The position numbers and the translations under genes were made by a program. A stretch of DNA of 64,000 nt. Origin: Nitrospira sp. Lineage in GTDB: Bacteria > Nitrospirota > Nitrospiria > Nitrospirales > Nitrospiraceae. The stretch lies in contig SWDM01000014.1 in the NCBI GenBank assembly GCA_005116835.1, forward strand, positions 177,536-241,535. Reading direction: 5' to 3'. Positions within the stretch are counted from its first letter, which is position 1. The number at the start of each line of letters is the position of its first letter. The notes under the pieces were generated by a model that was not told the DNA's origin, made no database searches, and saw only the letters and a program-made list of their open reading frames with translations. This document shows positions 24,173 to 33,192 of this stretch, one piece after another.

Positions 24173-25061
24173 AATTTTTCCGTGAGGTGATATACCGTGC
24201 CAGGTCGCGGAGTGGGTCGGCGGCTGGGCCGAACGGGGAGAGGCGCGCGATGGCGCGGGCCACACAGTCGTCTGCCAGTTTCCTCGCTCCTTCGGCCCCG
24301 TAGAAGGTCGGGTAAGTTTTCTTGCCTCGTTCCGCGTCGGTATTGGGGTTCTTGCCCAACTCCTCACGAGTCCCGGTCACATTCAGCACATCGTCCGCGA
24401 TCTGAAAGGCCAGTCCAACATCCTCGGCAAAGCTCGTGAGGTCGTCCAGTTGGCGATCGCTGGCGCCGGCGGCGAGGGCGCCCATCCGCACTGCGGCGCG
24501 AATCAACATGCCGGTCTTATGTTTGTGGATGTTCTGGAGTGTCGGGAGATCGATGTCTTTGTTCTCAGCCTGGATATCGAGCACCTGGCCACCCACCATC
24601 CCCATGTTCCCCGAGCCGTAGGCCAGTTCTTGAATGAGGCGCACTTGGCGCGCCGGATCGCAGCCCTTCATCAGATCCGGATTACTGCAGAGATCGAAGG
24701 CCATCGTCAGCAAGGCGTCGCCGGCCAGGATAGCAATCGCGTCGCCATAGACCTTGTGGTTTGTCGGCTTTCCACGGCGGAAATCATCGTTATCCATCGC
24801 GGGCAGGTCGTCGTGAATCAGGGAATAGGTGTGGATCAGTTCCAGCGAACAGGCGATCGGCATCAAGCCAGGCGCAGGCTGTCCCACCGCTTCTGCCGTG
24901 GCGATGGCCAGAATCGGGCGGACGCGCTTGCCTCCCGCCATGAGGCTGTATCGGATGCTTTCATGGAGCGTGGTGGGTGCAGTGGCGGCGCTGGGCATGA
25001 CGGCATCGAGGAACCGATCCACGTCGACCCGTTTCTGCTCAAGGTAGTCTTTGATGTTCAT
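24171..25061 (-). CDS. ispA: Farnesyl diphosphate synthase (polyprenyl synthetase)
   Basis: A 296-residue all-helical prenyltransferase making FPP from IPP and DMAPP/GPP. The first Asp-rich motif is Asp-Asp-Leu-Pro-Ala-Met-Asp-Asn-Asp-Asp, followed by Arg-Arg-Gly-Lys-Pro-Thr. A Tyr five residues before it (Tyr-Ser-Leu-Ile-His) fits product control at C15, as in E. coli IspA. The second motif reads Asp-Asp-Val-Leu-Asn, with Asn where Asp is common. The N-terminal Gly-Gly-Lys-Arg-Val-Arg-Pro IPP-binding motif is complete. FPP would feed hopanoid, carotenoid and quinone synthesis, matching the neighbouring hpnA and carotenoid genes. Confidence 0.92.
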   Translation of the reverse strand: MNIKDYLEQKRVDVDRFLDAVMPSAATAPTTLHESIRYSLMAGGKRVRPILAIATAEAVGQPAPGLMPIACSLELIHTYSLIHDDLPAMDNDDFRRGKPTNHKVYGDAIAILAGDALLTMAFDLCSNPDLMKGCDPARQVRLIQELAYGSGNMGMVGGQVLDIQAENKDIDLPTLQNIHKHKTGMLIRAAVRMGALAAGASDRQLDDLTSFAEDVGLAFQIADDVLNVTGTREELGKNPNTDAERGKKTYPTFYGAEGARKLADDCVARAIARLSPFGPAADPLRDLARYITSRKN

Positions 25062-25144
25062 AGAGGGTGGAACTAGGCCTATCCAGCCAGCCTAGAATCG
25101 GCGCGGAGCGTAGCAAACAGCCTTGGTGGCTGTCAAACAGCGGA

Positions 25145-25320
25145 GGGGATGGAGCCTGATGATCTTCTGTGCTCGCGCAACGCGCGGTCGCGGACTCCCC
25201 TCGTTGGACGCGCGCAATGGAAGATCAATCAGGCCCCATCCCCGAAGAGAAAACGAGCAAGCTTGGATGGAGTATGTATATCGTTCGATGCGCGCAGTAA
25301 AGGGCAGGCAATCCAACCGT
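25145..25320. repeat. P1 palindrome and adjacent half copy
   Basis: A full P1 element at 25145-25243 has arms GGAGCCTGATGATCTTC and GAAGATCAATCAGGCCCC. It is followed by a truncated copy (25252-25320) holding ATCGTTCGATGCGCGCAGT. It lies between the ispA start and the terminator of the PEP-CTERM gene; nothing coding is seen in 25062-25484. Confidence 0.8.
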
Positions 25321-25484
25321 CGTTGATTGCTCTCCTCCGTTTTGAAATCCAAGGGGTTGCGCGGGTGGCATGAGGCGCGTTCCGCCCGTCGATAACCCGC
25401 CCCTTTCGGCTACTGCTTCCGCCACTCCCACGGCGGCACGCGCTCCTATCAGAGCCTGTCACGTCTTACCATACTCAAACGCAA

Positions 25485-25512
25485 ACGGCGGCCCCATTGC
25501 TGGAACCGCCGT
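25485..25512 (-). terminator. Terminator of the PEP-CTERM gene
   Basis: Stem ACGGCGGTTCC / GGGGCCGCCGT (minus-strand sense) around AGCAAT, followed by TTGCGTTTG. The same stem sequence recurs at 57063-57090 after the SmbP gene. Confidence 0.7.
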
Positions 25513-25536
25513 CTGCAATGACACTTTGCTTTGAGT

Positions 25537-26499
25537 CTACGTCACCCGCTTCCATCGCCACGCTGCCAGGCCTACGAGGCCGAACCCCAGGAGGAGAATC
25601 GTGGAAGGCTCTGGAACGGGAGTGGAATAGGTTGCACCGCTGGCTGTGGTAAGGCTGACTCCCTCTGTAAGGGAATCAAGAAACATCGTGCCCGTATGTC
25701 CCGCATCTATACGGGCAAAGGAATTTCCGCAAGTAGTATTAAGATGAATATCCGTCTCGCAAATCTCCGCTCTAGACAATAATCTCAAATGGCCCTCAAT
25801 CGAAATTGTCTGTCCTACAACAGACTGGAAGGTCATGCTCTGTGATGCTGAACAGAACCCAGAACAGACTGTTGCTGCAAGACTTGGTGATACCAGCGAA
25901 AATTCACCATTATTGAATTGTATAACTAGCAGCTGTATGAGGGGGCCGCCGGGGGAGAATAAAGTGGTAGTATGTCCTTCGTAGACACCGATGCTGAAGT
26001 CTATAAAGTTACCCGCGTGTCCTGCGCTCGTCATCGTCGCATTGAGGAACTGCGTGAGCTGTAGGTCCACGGGAGTGCCAATGGCAAATGTAGACGAGGT
26101 TATGTTCACCTCGTCTATCCATTTCGCAACGCCTGATGCTGCGGCATCAGGTTCAGCCTCTTGATCACGAATGAGTTGAGGACTGCCTCCGGAGGCAGTG
26201 GCACTCACACTTGTGAGTACACTTACTGAACCTACCGCCGCAGTCGCGTTAACACTCGCGCTCAAACTGACATTCGCGTCGATAAGCGAGATGCTGTCTG
26301 ACCCTGAAACTGAAGAAATTGAAGGGTCATGGACGTTATCATCTAAGAACCCCCCAACCCGGTGGTTAACTGTAAAAGGCGATGACTCAGTTAGCCCCCC
26401 TGTAGCAGTTATACTATATGAGTGCGCAAACGCTGGCTGTTCTGTCGGCAGGGCGAGCGCGGCAATCAACAGCGCACCAGATAGAATGTGAACTTTCAT
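25537..26499 (-). CDS. PEP-CTERM sorting-domain protein
   Basis: A 320-residue exported protein. An N-terminal signal peptide ends Pro-Ala-Phe-Ala. The large middle is Ser/Thr/Ala-rich and beta-strand-like. The C-terminus carries Val-Pro-Glu-Pro-Ser-Thr, a hydrophobic helix (Ile-Leu-Leu-Leu-Gly-Phe-Gly-Leu-Val-Gly-Leu) and Trp-Arg-Trp-Lys-Arg. This tripartite signal is recognised by exosortase (EpsH/XrtA), so the product is probably processed for export into extracellular matrix. No exosortase gene is in the window. The middle domain is not recognised. Confidence 0.88.
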   Translation of the reverse strand: MKVHILSGALLIAALALPTEQPAFAHSYSITATGGLTESSPFTVNHRVGGFLDDNVHDPSISSVSGSDSISLIDANVSLSASVNATAAVGSVSVLTSVSATASGGSPQLIRDQEAEPDAAASGVAKWIDEVNITSSTFAIGTPVDLQLTQFLNATMTSAGHAGNFIDFSIGVYEGHTTTLFSPGGPLIQLLVIQFNNGEFSLVSPSLAATVCSGFCSASQSMTFQSVVGQTISIEGHLRLLSRAEICETDIHLNTTCGNSFARIDAGHTGTMFLDSLTEGVSLTTASGATYSTPVPEPSTILLLGFGLVGLAAWRWKRVT

Positions 26500-27066
26500 G
26501 TTTACCTTTTTGACCGGTGATACTGAATGGCATGCCGTTCAGTGCTGCCCAGAGCGCTCGAAAGAACAGCAATTTGTGCGCCAGCGTGGAATTGTTTGAT
26601 TTAATTGGAGGAATGAGTTGTCTCTTATCCGAAGGTGTTAAAGAATTTGACAGCCCTACATCGACTGACCACATTAAAAAGGGGTGTCCTGGAGTGTCGC
26701 GATGAACGACGCGTCATCAGCAAACCCAATACTGCTGAGGTATTGACGCGTTTACAGGGCGGACTGCGCCGCTGTCCTGGTGCGCCGTGCGGTGCTGTAA
26801 GGACCTTTGACAGGTGCCGATGGAATTACACGGTGAACCGGCATCCGTTGTGTATGAGGTTAAGCTCGAAGCGGGTGGGCGTTGGCCAACTGCAGCCTTG
26901 GCCACTCCCCCTAGAGGGAGTGTAGGAAATTGGAAGGCCCTCGTCTGGACTAGTGACACGTCTTGCGTCTGATGCGCGTGGTTGAATCAATACCCCTAAC
27001 CCTTCACCCCTCACGTCTCCCATCGCCCCTTGCCTCTGGCCTCGCGCCTTCGCTATACTCCTTGCC
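26500..27066. other. Long spacer without a recognised gene
   Basis: About 570 bases upstream of the PEP-CTERM gene. It should hold that gene's promoter. The only repeat is a solitary P1-like arm near 26893-26925 (CAGCCTTGGCCACTCCCC and its partial complement). Short open frames here have no supporting features. Confidence 0.5.
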
Positions 27067-27354
27067 ATGAGTATTAGAAATGCCGCAGGAAAATGGGAGC
27101 CGATGCTGTTGGGGATTGAGCCCAGGATCTGTCGGGTCTGCAAGGAAGGGCTCTATCGCGACAAGACGTTTCTCAGCGGCGGTTGGTCCCGTTGCGCCTT
27201 GTGCGAGGACTTCGTCCACTATACGTGCCTGGCGAATGGGAAGGTTTCGTTTCTGAAAGCCCGTCCCCGTGTCTGTAAGATTTGCCGTACTGCTCAAGAA
27301 GATAGCGCTTCTTCTTCGCCGAAGGCAGCGGATCCTGTGGCCGTTGGGTCGTGA
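27067..27354 (+). CDS. Small Cys-rich zinc-binding-type protein
   Basis: A 95-residue protein with Cys-Arg-Val-Cys (about 23-26), Cys-Ala-Leu-Cys (about 43-46), a His-Tyr-Thr-Cys pair and Cys-Lys-Ile-Cys (about 71-74). This treble or cross-braced spacing suggests binding of two zinc ions. No specific family is recognised. Its last codons overlap the GTG start of the membrane protein that follows (GTGA), so the two are coupled. Several neighbours (27849, 35339) also have paired CxxC motifs. Confidence 0.65.
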   Translation: MSIRNAAGKWEPMLLGIEPRICRVCKEGLYRDKTFLSGGWSRCALCEDFVHYTCLANGKVSFLKARPRVCKICRTAQEDSASSSPKAADPVAVGS

Positions 27355-27689
27355 ACGCCAGCTCACAATCAAGTCCCGTAGAGGCCAGTCCTGGCCGGTG
27401 GCATACCTTTTCCCATGACATAGTCCGGTTCGTTGTCGCGCCGGTGGTTCTCCTCCTCAGTGGATTTTTCACGGCGAATTTCATCCTCAGCGGTTCCTAT
27501 ACCTGGCCGAGAACCAGTCAGACGCTGGCGCTGATTCTCACCGTGCTGATCCTTTCGCGTGAATTCGTCTATAAAGAGCAACTGTCGCGCAATATGGCGC
27601 CAGATCGTGCCTGGTCGGCCGTAGTCTATTCCTGCGTGCTCCCCTATGTGATGGGGCTGTTAGTGATGGTGACTCTGTGGGCGTTCTAG
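27351..27689 (+). CDS. Small two- or three-helix membrane protein
   Basis: 112 residues with hydrophobic segments at about 27-48, 56-70 and 92-111. No recognised family. The start is a GTG overlapping the upstream stop by four bases. Translational coupling to the Cys-rich protein upstream is the only functional hint. Confidence 0.6.
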   Translation: MNASSQSSPVEASPGRWHTFSHDIVRFVVAPVVLLLSGFFTANFILSGSYTWPRTSQTLALILTVLILSREFVYKEQLSRNMAPDRAWSAVVYSCVLPYVMGLLVMVTLWAF

Positions 27690-27710
27690 TCAGGGTCATA
27701 GACCCTGGCG

Positions 27711-27826
27711 CGTGAATCGCGAGACATGCGAGAAAGGCGCGACTCGAAGCTCCGATAACCTCGAACTTCGGACCTTGAGCCGTTGCTTGTCTCGCTCGTC
27801 CCGCCTGTCTCGCGCGTTTATCAGTC
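27711..27826. repeat. Word-repeat hairpin (GCGAGAC type)
   Basis: GCGAGACATGCGAGAAAGGC (27719 onward) faces TTGTCTCGCTCGTCCCGCC and TGTCTCGCGCG (27785-27817). The central CGATAACCTCGAACTTCGG gives a smaller hairpin. It is intergenic, upstream of the gene at 27849; 36570 and 61350 carry the same word. Confidence 0.7.
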
Positions 27827-27848
27827 TGCTTTGGTGTGAGGACCGTCG

Positions 27849-28217
27849 ATGGCGGACATTATTCGTAGCGGAGCCTTTCTCCAACAATGTTGGTCGGTGC
27901 ATCCGCTCTGCTTGACGGTCAAGCGCGTCGAGCCGGAACGCATTCTGGTGCTGACTTGTAGCTCTTGCCGCATGGTGCATCGAGTGACCACCGATTCGGT
28001 CGCCAGGTATGTATCGACAGGGGATTCCTCCGCGCCGGAACCGGATACGGCGCAGCCGGATGGGCTCGTGACGCTCAAGATCTGTTTGAGCGCCCATGCT
28101 CCGGCCCTGTCCCTTCGGGAGATGGATGTGTTTCAGGATGCTCTGTGGGTTCGCTGTGCGGAATGCAGGGCACAGTACGATCTGGCGGTCTCCCAGTTCG
28201 AAACGCATCAGAAATAG
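27849..28217 (+). CDS. Hypothetical Cys-pair protein
   Basis: 122 residues, soluble, with two Cys-x-x-Cys pairs (Cys-Ser-Ser-Cys near 38-41 and Cys-Ala-Glu-Cys near 102-105) about 60 residues apart, suggesting one structural zinc site. No family recognised. It is followed after 39 bases by another hypothetical gene on the same strand. Confidence 0.55.
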   Translation: MADIIRSGAFLQQCWSVHPLCLTVKRVEPERILVLTCSSCRMVHRVTTDSVARYVSTGDSSAPEPDTAQPDGLVTLKICLSAHAPALSLREMDVFQDALWVRCAECRAQYDLAVSQFETHQK

Positions 28218-28256
28218 CCTGGCTTGCCTGGCCGATTATCCAGCCAATCGTCGATC

Positions 28257-28871
28257 ATGCCACCACAGTTTACAGATGAAGAAGCGGTCTTGATGACCGA
28301 TCGGCGGTTCTTTCTGGCCAAGGCCCAGATCATGGTCAAGATCCGCCAGCTGCTCACGTCTACGCATATTGCGTTGAAAGAGGAGGTTGGGGCGGCTAGT
28401 CTCCTGACCCCGCCGGACTTCAACCCCGCCGGCTGCCAGTTCGTCAAAGGAGAATCGCTCGAATTATTTCCCTACCAATACCTGGACTTTCCGAAACACT
28501 TTCAGGACTCGAACGCCTTTACCTTTCGAACCCTTTTCTGGTGGGGGCATCACTTTGCGTGCGCCCTGATATTGGAGGGGGTGGGGATCAAGCAACACAA
28601 GGCGCGGATATTAGACCGGTTTCATCAGCTCGCTGGGCAGGGGCTGGAATTGTCGTTGGCGCCGACCCTGTGGGAATGGAAACAAGGTGTGGGGTATACC
28701 TTGCCGATCACACACGATCGCAAGGCGCAGATTGCCGCCGTGCTGGCCGAACGGTCTTTTGTGAAGATTGTCCGGTTCCTGCCGCTCACCGATCCGCTGG
28801 TACAGTCTGGTCAGATGCCGGAATTCAGTCGCCAGACCTTTCGAGCCATTCTCCCGATTGTGACACGATAG
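28257..28871 (+). CDS. Hypothetical protein
   Basis: 204 residues, soluble, no signal peptide. It has an aromatic middle (Phe-Pro-Tyr-Gln-Tyr-Leu-Asp-Phe-Pro-Lys; Phe-Trp-Trp-Gly-His-His) and a mixed alpha/beta composition. No family recognised. The frame is open 11 codons further with a TTG, but the ATG at 28257 is preferred. It is well conserved in codon character with its neighbours and probably cotranscribed with 27849. Confidence 0.55.
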   Translation: MPPQFTDEEAVLMTDRRFFLAKAQIMVKIRQLLTSTHIALKEEVGAASLLTPPDFNPAGCQFVKGESLELFPYQYLDFPKHFQDSNAFTFRTLFWWGHHFACALILEGVGIKQHKARILDRFHQLAGQGLELSLAPTLWEWKQGVGYTLPITHDRKAQIAAVLAERSFVKIVRFLPLTDPLVQSGQMPEFSRQTFRAILPIVTR

Positions 28872-28958
28872 CGAATCACCGCGTGACAAGCGCTACCCGA
28901 AGGCTGAAGGGGTGCAGGCCTCGGCGATTGCAGCAGAAGTGTTCATGAATAATGCTGG

Positions 28959-29258
28959 TTAGGGCCGCCAGAATGCCTCCCAATCCTCTTGTCGAATTTG
29001 CAGCGCCCGAAATACATCGACCGGAAGATTTGTGGATAACTGAGCTTGGGCTTCATAGCCCGCTATTTGCTTGTGCAGAATGAACGCCATGGCTTTTAAA
29101 TGTTGAAGGCTCAGCCGAATAGTCGCCACGCGCTCAATCGGCGGTGGGGAACCTGGCGCCACCAGATTGGCTCCGGATACTTGAAAGTTCAGTGTGCATC
29201 CTAGTGGTCCGATGTTGAGTTGAAATTGGTCGGCATACACATCGGGAACGTCAGCCAT
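28959..29258 (-). CDS. Small DUF3467-like protein
   Basis: 99 residues. It begins Val-Tyr-Ala-Asp-Gln-Phe-Gln-Leu-Asn-Ile-Gly-Pro and continues with Ile-Arg-Leu-Ser-Leu-Gln-His-Leu-Lys-Ala-Met, resembling DUF3467-type small proteins (tentative, from memory of the pattern). AAGGAGG precedes the ATG, a strong initiation site. Function unknown. Confidence 0.6.
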   Translation of the reverse strand: MADVPDVYADQFQLNIGPLGCTLNFQVSGANLVAPGSPPPIERVATIRLSLQHLKAMAFILHKQIAGYEAQAQLSTNLPVDVFRALQIRQEDWEAFWRP

Positions 29259-29437
29259 ACTTCCTCCTTGAGTTTAGTGAATGGAGCTGGGCGATATTAG
29301 CCTTCACTCTAGGATTGGGTCAATGGAGTTGAACTGCGCCGATACCTGTCAGTCGCAGGATTTGTCTCTGATCGGCAACTTGGGTACACTGAGCCCGCTG
29401 CACAGGTGAGGTAGTCAATCGCAAGGAGGATGACAAG

Positions 29438-30094
29438 GTGGCACAGGCAAGAACACGACTGGGTATCGGTATCGTACTCACGGTCAGTTTACTGATGGGA
29501 GCCGGCTGCGGGGGGATCGGGAAAACGGTCTATCTGGATCTTAAGCAGAAACAAGCGGCGGCGCTATCCGTCGATCCTGAACCGGTCAGGATCGTCATCG
29601 AAGCTTTCGAAGATCGGCGGGCGGAATGGAGTCGCCTCGGCCAGCGGACCCATTTGTGGGGTGGGGTGACCAACTTCAATGTGGCAGGCGAAAGGCCAGG
29701 GGAAGTGGTTGCCCAGGTTCTTGCTGACCGCCTGAAAACCCGCGGCTGGAAGGACCGGGCTTGGACGGTGCGAGTGGTTTCCAGTGGAGCAACGGCAAAC
29801 CTGAACGAGGCCGATATCGTCATCGGCGGGCAGCTCCTCGACTTTTCAGTTAATGCCAAGAGCCGGATTTTCTCAACGGTGGTGTCAGCGAACACCAAGC
29901 TGGTCATTACCGCGAAAAACATCGGCGATCAGAGCTCAACGACCAGAAGTATCGAGGGCGCACAACGAGAAACCGTCTTTTGGTTCGACGAAAACGATGT
30001 GCAACGGCTGTTGGCCGCGACATTAAAGGATGATATCGATCGGTATCTCGTCGATACGGTGATCGAGCAGAAGACCTTGCGACCGGCACGGTAA
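29438..30094 (+). CDS. Probable lipoprotein of the YajG-like type
   Basis: 218 residues. It has a hydrophobic N-terminal segment ending Met-Gly-Ala-Gly-Cys-Gly-Gly, a somewhat non-standard lipobox. The domain after it has Val-Arg-Ile-Val-Ile-Glu-Ala-Phe-Glu-Asp-Arg-Arg and Ala-Asp-Ile-Val-Ile-Gly-Gly-Gln-Leu-Leu-Asp-Phe, the pattern seen in YajG-like lipoproteins. The GTG start has an AAGGAGG site at good spacing. Function unknown; envelope location likely. Confidence 0.6.
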   Translation: MAQARTRLGIGIVLTVSLLMGAGCGGIGKTVYLDLKQKQAAALSVDPEPVRIVIEAFEDRRAEWSRLGQRTHLWGGVTNFNVAGERPGEVVAQVLADRLKTRGWKDRAWTVRVVSSGATANLNEADIVIGGQLLDFSVNAKSRIFSTVVSANTKLVITAKNIGDQSSTTRSIEGAQRETVFWFDENDVQRLLAATLKDDIDRYLVDTVIEQKTLRPAR

Positions 30095-30118
30095 CGGCCA
30101 GCGAAGAGATGATCGACC

Positions 30119-31180
30119 ATGCGTGAACATCGATGGGAAACGACCTTCCCTCTGACCTTCAATCAGGTGCTTGCCGTGGGCGAACGATTGGCTTCGTTGG
30201 GATTGAAGCCTGCGGTGGCTACGAAGGACGTTATCTGTTATGTCGAAGAATGGACGGTCGAGTCTCCGGAGGATTTCGACCAGTTGGACGCATGGTCTAC
30301 GGAAGATATGACCCTGATCCATGTCCGAGAGGGGTGGAGGGGCGATTTCTTTCTCCTCGCCGGGGCCTACCACACGATCTATCAACGCCATCAAGACGTC
30401 GGCACCTACTGTTCCGTCAGCCATCCCTGGCGCATTCGCGAGGCATTGCAGCTTCATGATCAGCGAAGCATGTTGTGGGTCGGGTTTCGGCACGCCCATT
30501 CGTTCGTCCGCGTCCGTATTCAGACTCGCGAGGTCTTTACGCCGGGCGAGACCTGTGGAGACAGGGAGCGGATGCGCTGGCTGGATGAGCGGAGGGCGGC
30601 ATTCCTTGAGGCTATTGCCGTGCTGGAGTTGCCGATTGAGACCCATGTCGAAAAGGATGCTGTAGCGCTATGCCTCCCTGACACAACCATCCCGTTTTTC
30701 TGTTCGTGGCCCGACGCGTTCGGCCCTTGCCAGTTCGAATACAACACCTCCGATGCGTTCGAACTCCTCGTGCCGGCCAGCAAGCTTGCCGCGACTTTTG
30801 CGCCGGAGCCTGCCGGGGTGAGAGCCTACCTCACGGGATTTTCGGAAGAAGCCTTGACCGAGTTCCAAGCGATCGAACCAGGCGCTCGCATTGCGTATCG
30901 CTGTTCTGTCCATTGCTCCCTCAACGATTTGCCTGCGGTGCTGGAAGTGATTCAGCCTGATGGTCGTCTCTACGCCACGTTGTGTGAATTTCAGACGCAG
31001 CTCCTGTTGCCGGAAAGCGACGATGCCTCCGCGATCATCGGCGTCGTCGGGTTCAACGGGCAGTTTCAGATTGAGGCTCGTCTGAACCGGGCGCCACTCG
31101 ATGCCGACGCCATGGTTGAATGGATGGAACGGCTGATCGGCCACCCGGTGATCTATGCGCCGCTTCCCGCCTTCATCTAG
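30119..31180 (+). CDS. Hypothetical protein
   Basis: 353 residues, soluble, no signal peptide or membrane segment. It has no recognised domain. Composition is even, with several Trp and Cys residues in the first half (Trp-Ser-Thr-Glu-Asp-Met; Phe-Phe-Cys-Ser-Trp-Pro-Asp). It starts 24 bases after the lipoprotein gene and may share its transcript. Its TAG stop overlaps the first two bases of a P2 palindrome. Confidence 0.6.
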   Translation: MREHRWETTFPLTFNQVLAVGERLASLGLKPAVATKDVICYVEEWTVESPEDFDQLDAWSTEDMTLIHVREGWRGDFFLLAGAYHTIYQRHQDVGTYCSVSHPWRIREALQLHDQRSMLWVGFRHAHSFVRVRIQTREVFTPGETCGDRERMRWLDERRAAFLEAIAVLELPIETHVEKDAVALCLPDTTIPFFCSWPDAFGPCQFEYNTSDAFELLVPASKLAATFAPEPAGVRAYLTGFSEEALTEFQAIEPGARIAYRCSVHCSLNDLPAVLEVIQPDGRLYATLCEFQTQLLLPESDDASAIIGVVGFNGQFQIEARLNRAPLDADAMVEWMERLIGHPVIYAPLPAFI

Positions 31181-31307
31181 CGGACAGCTGAAAACGATCC
31201 CCAACTGCGTTCTCGGATCGAAATAATCCTCAACGTACCCCAGAGGGTACGCCTCCGGTTATTTCTCTCCTGCGGCCTTGCTGGATGATCGTTTTGAGCT
31301 GTCCGCT
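31179..31307. repeat. Palindromic element P2, copy 4
   Basis: Arms AGCGGACAGCTGAAAACGAT and ATCGTTTTGAGCTGTCCGCT are an almost perfect pair. The centre has TGCGTTCTCGGATCGAAAT and the hairpin AACGTACCCCAGAGGGTACG. It overlaps the stop codon of the preceding gene. Confidence 0.9.
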
Positions 31308-31349
31308 TCTCCTTTGATTTCCCAGCACGCCGAGATATGGGCGTGCTCG

Positions 31350-31475
31350 CCTTGAAAACATCCTCAACGTAGCCCACCGGGCTAGAACTGCGCTTAGCAG
31401 TTCGGGGTGGGTGGGTGAGAATGCTACGCCTCCAGTGCTTTCGTCGGCTGCGGCCTTGCCTCTGGCCGCACCTCT
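31350..31475. repeat. Degenerate P2 element
   Basis: It keeps the P2 centre (CATCCTCAACGTAGCCCACC, then a matching CTACGCCTCCAGTGC and the GGCTGCGGCCTTGC block), with an inserted AACTGCGCTTAGCAGTT hairpin, and has lost its outer arms. Nothing coding is seen between 31308 and the gene at 31569. Confidence 0.65.
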
Positions 31476-31568
31476 TTCGCCTTGGTGCAACAAGGGGATG
31501 CCAGGGGAGCCTGCTCAGAAATCCAAGTTTTCATTGAACAAACGCCTCAGATTCCGCACAGTGGGGAG

Positions 31569-32678
31569 ATGAGTCCTCTCACTAAGATTCAATCGGTTCT
31601 GGCCAAGCCGTTCATGCCGGCGGTGTTTTTTATTTCAGGCGTAACCTATGACACCTTCACGCTCACGCGCATTGACCGTCTCATAGACAACCTGATCCTC
31701 CTCCTGTATCTCGTGGCCCTCGGTTTTCTCATCGTCCTTACAGGTCGCCTGGGTTCGGCAGCGGCAGCACCGGCTGGGACTGAACTGGAAGGGTCGGCCT
31801 TCACCAGGTTCTTGGCAAAGGCTCGGCCCTACTATCCGATGGCGATGCAATTTCTCTTGGGCGGACTCTTCAGCGCCTACGCCGTCTTCTACTCGCGGAG
31901 CGCGACCCTTACACGCACAGGTGTATTCCTGGGTGTGCTCGTGCTGTTGCTCGTGGCCAACGAGTTCTTGCGCGACCGCCTCTCGAACCTGCGCCTGCTC
32001 GTCGCGCTCTATGCCCTGGCGACCTTCAGCTTCTTTACGTTTTTCCTGCCCGTTATGATGGGGACGATCGGACCCTGGGTGTTTCTGCTGGGGGCCATAC
32101 TGAGCGCGGGCGTGACGCTGCGAGTGGTGCAGCTGATTTATCGACATAATCCAGATCGTTCACGGATGGAAGCAGTGTTGGTCGGAGGGCCTGCCATGGT
32201 CCTCATCGGCATTCTGATCGGGTTTTATTTCATGAACTGGATTCCACCGGTGCCGCTTTCGATGAAATTCGGCGGAATGTATCGGGAGGTGCAGAAGCAT
32301 GAGGACCGGTTTGCGCTTAGTTTTGACCGCGAATGGTATGAGGTCTGGAAACGTTCGCAGAGTCCTTACCCAGCCAACGAGCCGATCTATTGTTTTACCG
32401 CCGTCTTTGCTCCGATCTCGTTGAATACCACCGTCTACCACCATTGGTACTTCCGTAAAAACAGTGATAAGCCCTTTATCCATGCCGACAAGATTCCAAT
32501 CAAGATTGCCGGGGGCCGTGAAGGCGGCTACCGCGCCTATACCTTCAAGCAACGGCTCGATCCAGGGGACTGGCGCGTGGACGTCGAAACCGAAGACGGC
32601 CGGGTTGTCGGGCAGGTATCGGTTGAGGTAGCCGAGCGGGGAGAGACCGGGGCCACGCCCCGAACGCTTCTCTATTAA
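31569..32678 (+). CDS. Membrane protein with C-terminal DUF2914 domain
   Basis: About 369 residues. Seven or more hydrophobic segments fill residues 10-235. A C-terminal soluble domain follows with Cys-Phe-Thr-Ala-Val-Phe-Ala-Pro, Val-Tyr-His-His-Trp-Tyr-Phe and Gly-Gly-Arg-Glu-Gly-Gly-Tyr-Arg, the DUF2914 pattern, ending Gly-Asp-Trp-Arg-Val-Asp-Val-Glu-Thr. Function is not known. The ATG at 31569 follows a GGGGAG very closely; the frame is open upstream through repeat sequence and was not extended. The FKBP gene begins four bases after its stop, so they are an operon. Confidence 0.78.
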   Translation: MSPLTKIQSVLAKPFMPAVFFISGVTYDTFTLTRIDRLIDNLILLLYLVALGFLIVLTGRLGSAAAAPAGTELEGSAFTRFLAKARPYYPMAMQFLLGGLFSAYAVFYSRSATLTRTGVFLGVLVLLLVANEFLRDRLSNLRLLVALYALATFSFFTFFLPVMMGTIGPWVFLLGAILSAGVTLRVVQLIYRHNPDRSRMEAVLVGGPAMVLIGILIGFYFMNWIPPVPLSMKFGGMYREVQKHEDRFALSFDREWYEVWKRSQSPYPANEPIYCFTAVFAPISLNTTVYHHWYFRKNSDKPFIHADKIPIKIAGGREGGYRAYTFKQRLDPGDWRVDVETEDGRVVGQVSVEVAERGETGATPRTLLY

Positions 32679-32682
32679 TCTA

Positions 32683-33075
32683 ATGAAACGGCTTAGCGGG
32701 CTCAAGCTGCTTGAGGAACGAGAAGGTACAGGGGACCCTGCACAAAAGGGCGACCGCGTTGTCTATAACAGCAGACTGTACTTAAACAAAGGCGACGAGG
32801 TGCCGCTGAATGCGAAACAACTGGAATACCTTGCAGAAGACATGACCCGAGTCGAAGGAGGCGTCACCTTCGTCGACCGCACCACCGTACTTGGAAGCCG
32901 TCAGGTGATCGCCGGAATCGAACAGGCGCTGATGGGTATGAAAATCGGCGGTTATCGGAAGGTCTGCATCAGTCCTCATCTGGCCTATCGAGACAAAGGC
33001 ATTCCTGGTTTCATTCCTCCCGACGCGGTGCTGGTTGTGGAGATATGGTTGCGGGAAATACTTGCGCAGCCGTAA
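32683..33075 (+). CDS. FKBP-type peptidyl-prolyl isomerase
   Basis: A 130-residue single-domain protein. The FKBP pattern is visible: Gly-Asp-Arg-Val-Val-Tyr-Asn-Ser, Val-Ile-Ala-Gly-Ile-Glu-Gln-Ala-Leu, Met-Lys-Ile-Gly-Gly-Tyr-Arg-Lys-Val, Ile-Pro-Pro-Asp-Ala-Val-Leu-Val-Val-Glu. It would speed proline isomerisation. The middle segment (about 40-70) is longer and more diverged than in FkpA/SlyD types. There is no signal peptide, so cytoplasmic. Confidence 0.8.
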   Translation: MKRLSGLKLLEEREGTGDPAQKGDRVVYNSRLYLNKGDEVPLNAKQLEYLAEDMTRVEGGVTFVDRTTVLGSRQVIAGIEQALMGMKIGGYRKVCISPHLAYRDKGIPGFIPPDAVLVVEIWLREILAQP

Positions 33076-33192
33076 TGACAGCTGACCAAGTTTTTGCACT
33101 CCGTGGCGGATGTGGCAGGAGTACTCACCCTGAAATTGCCGTTATAGATCCAGTCGGTCACTTTCTGCTCCAGCTTGATGCTATAAGGAGTA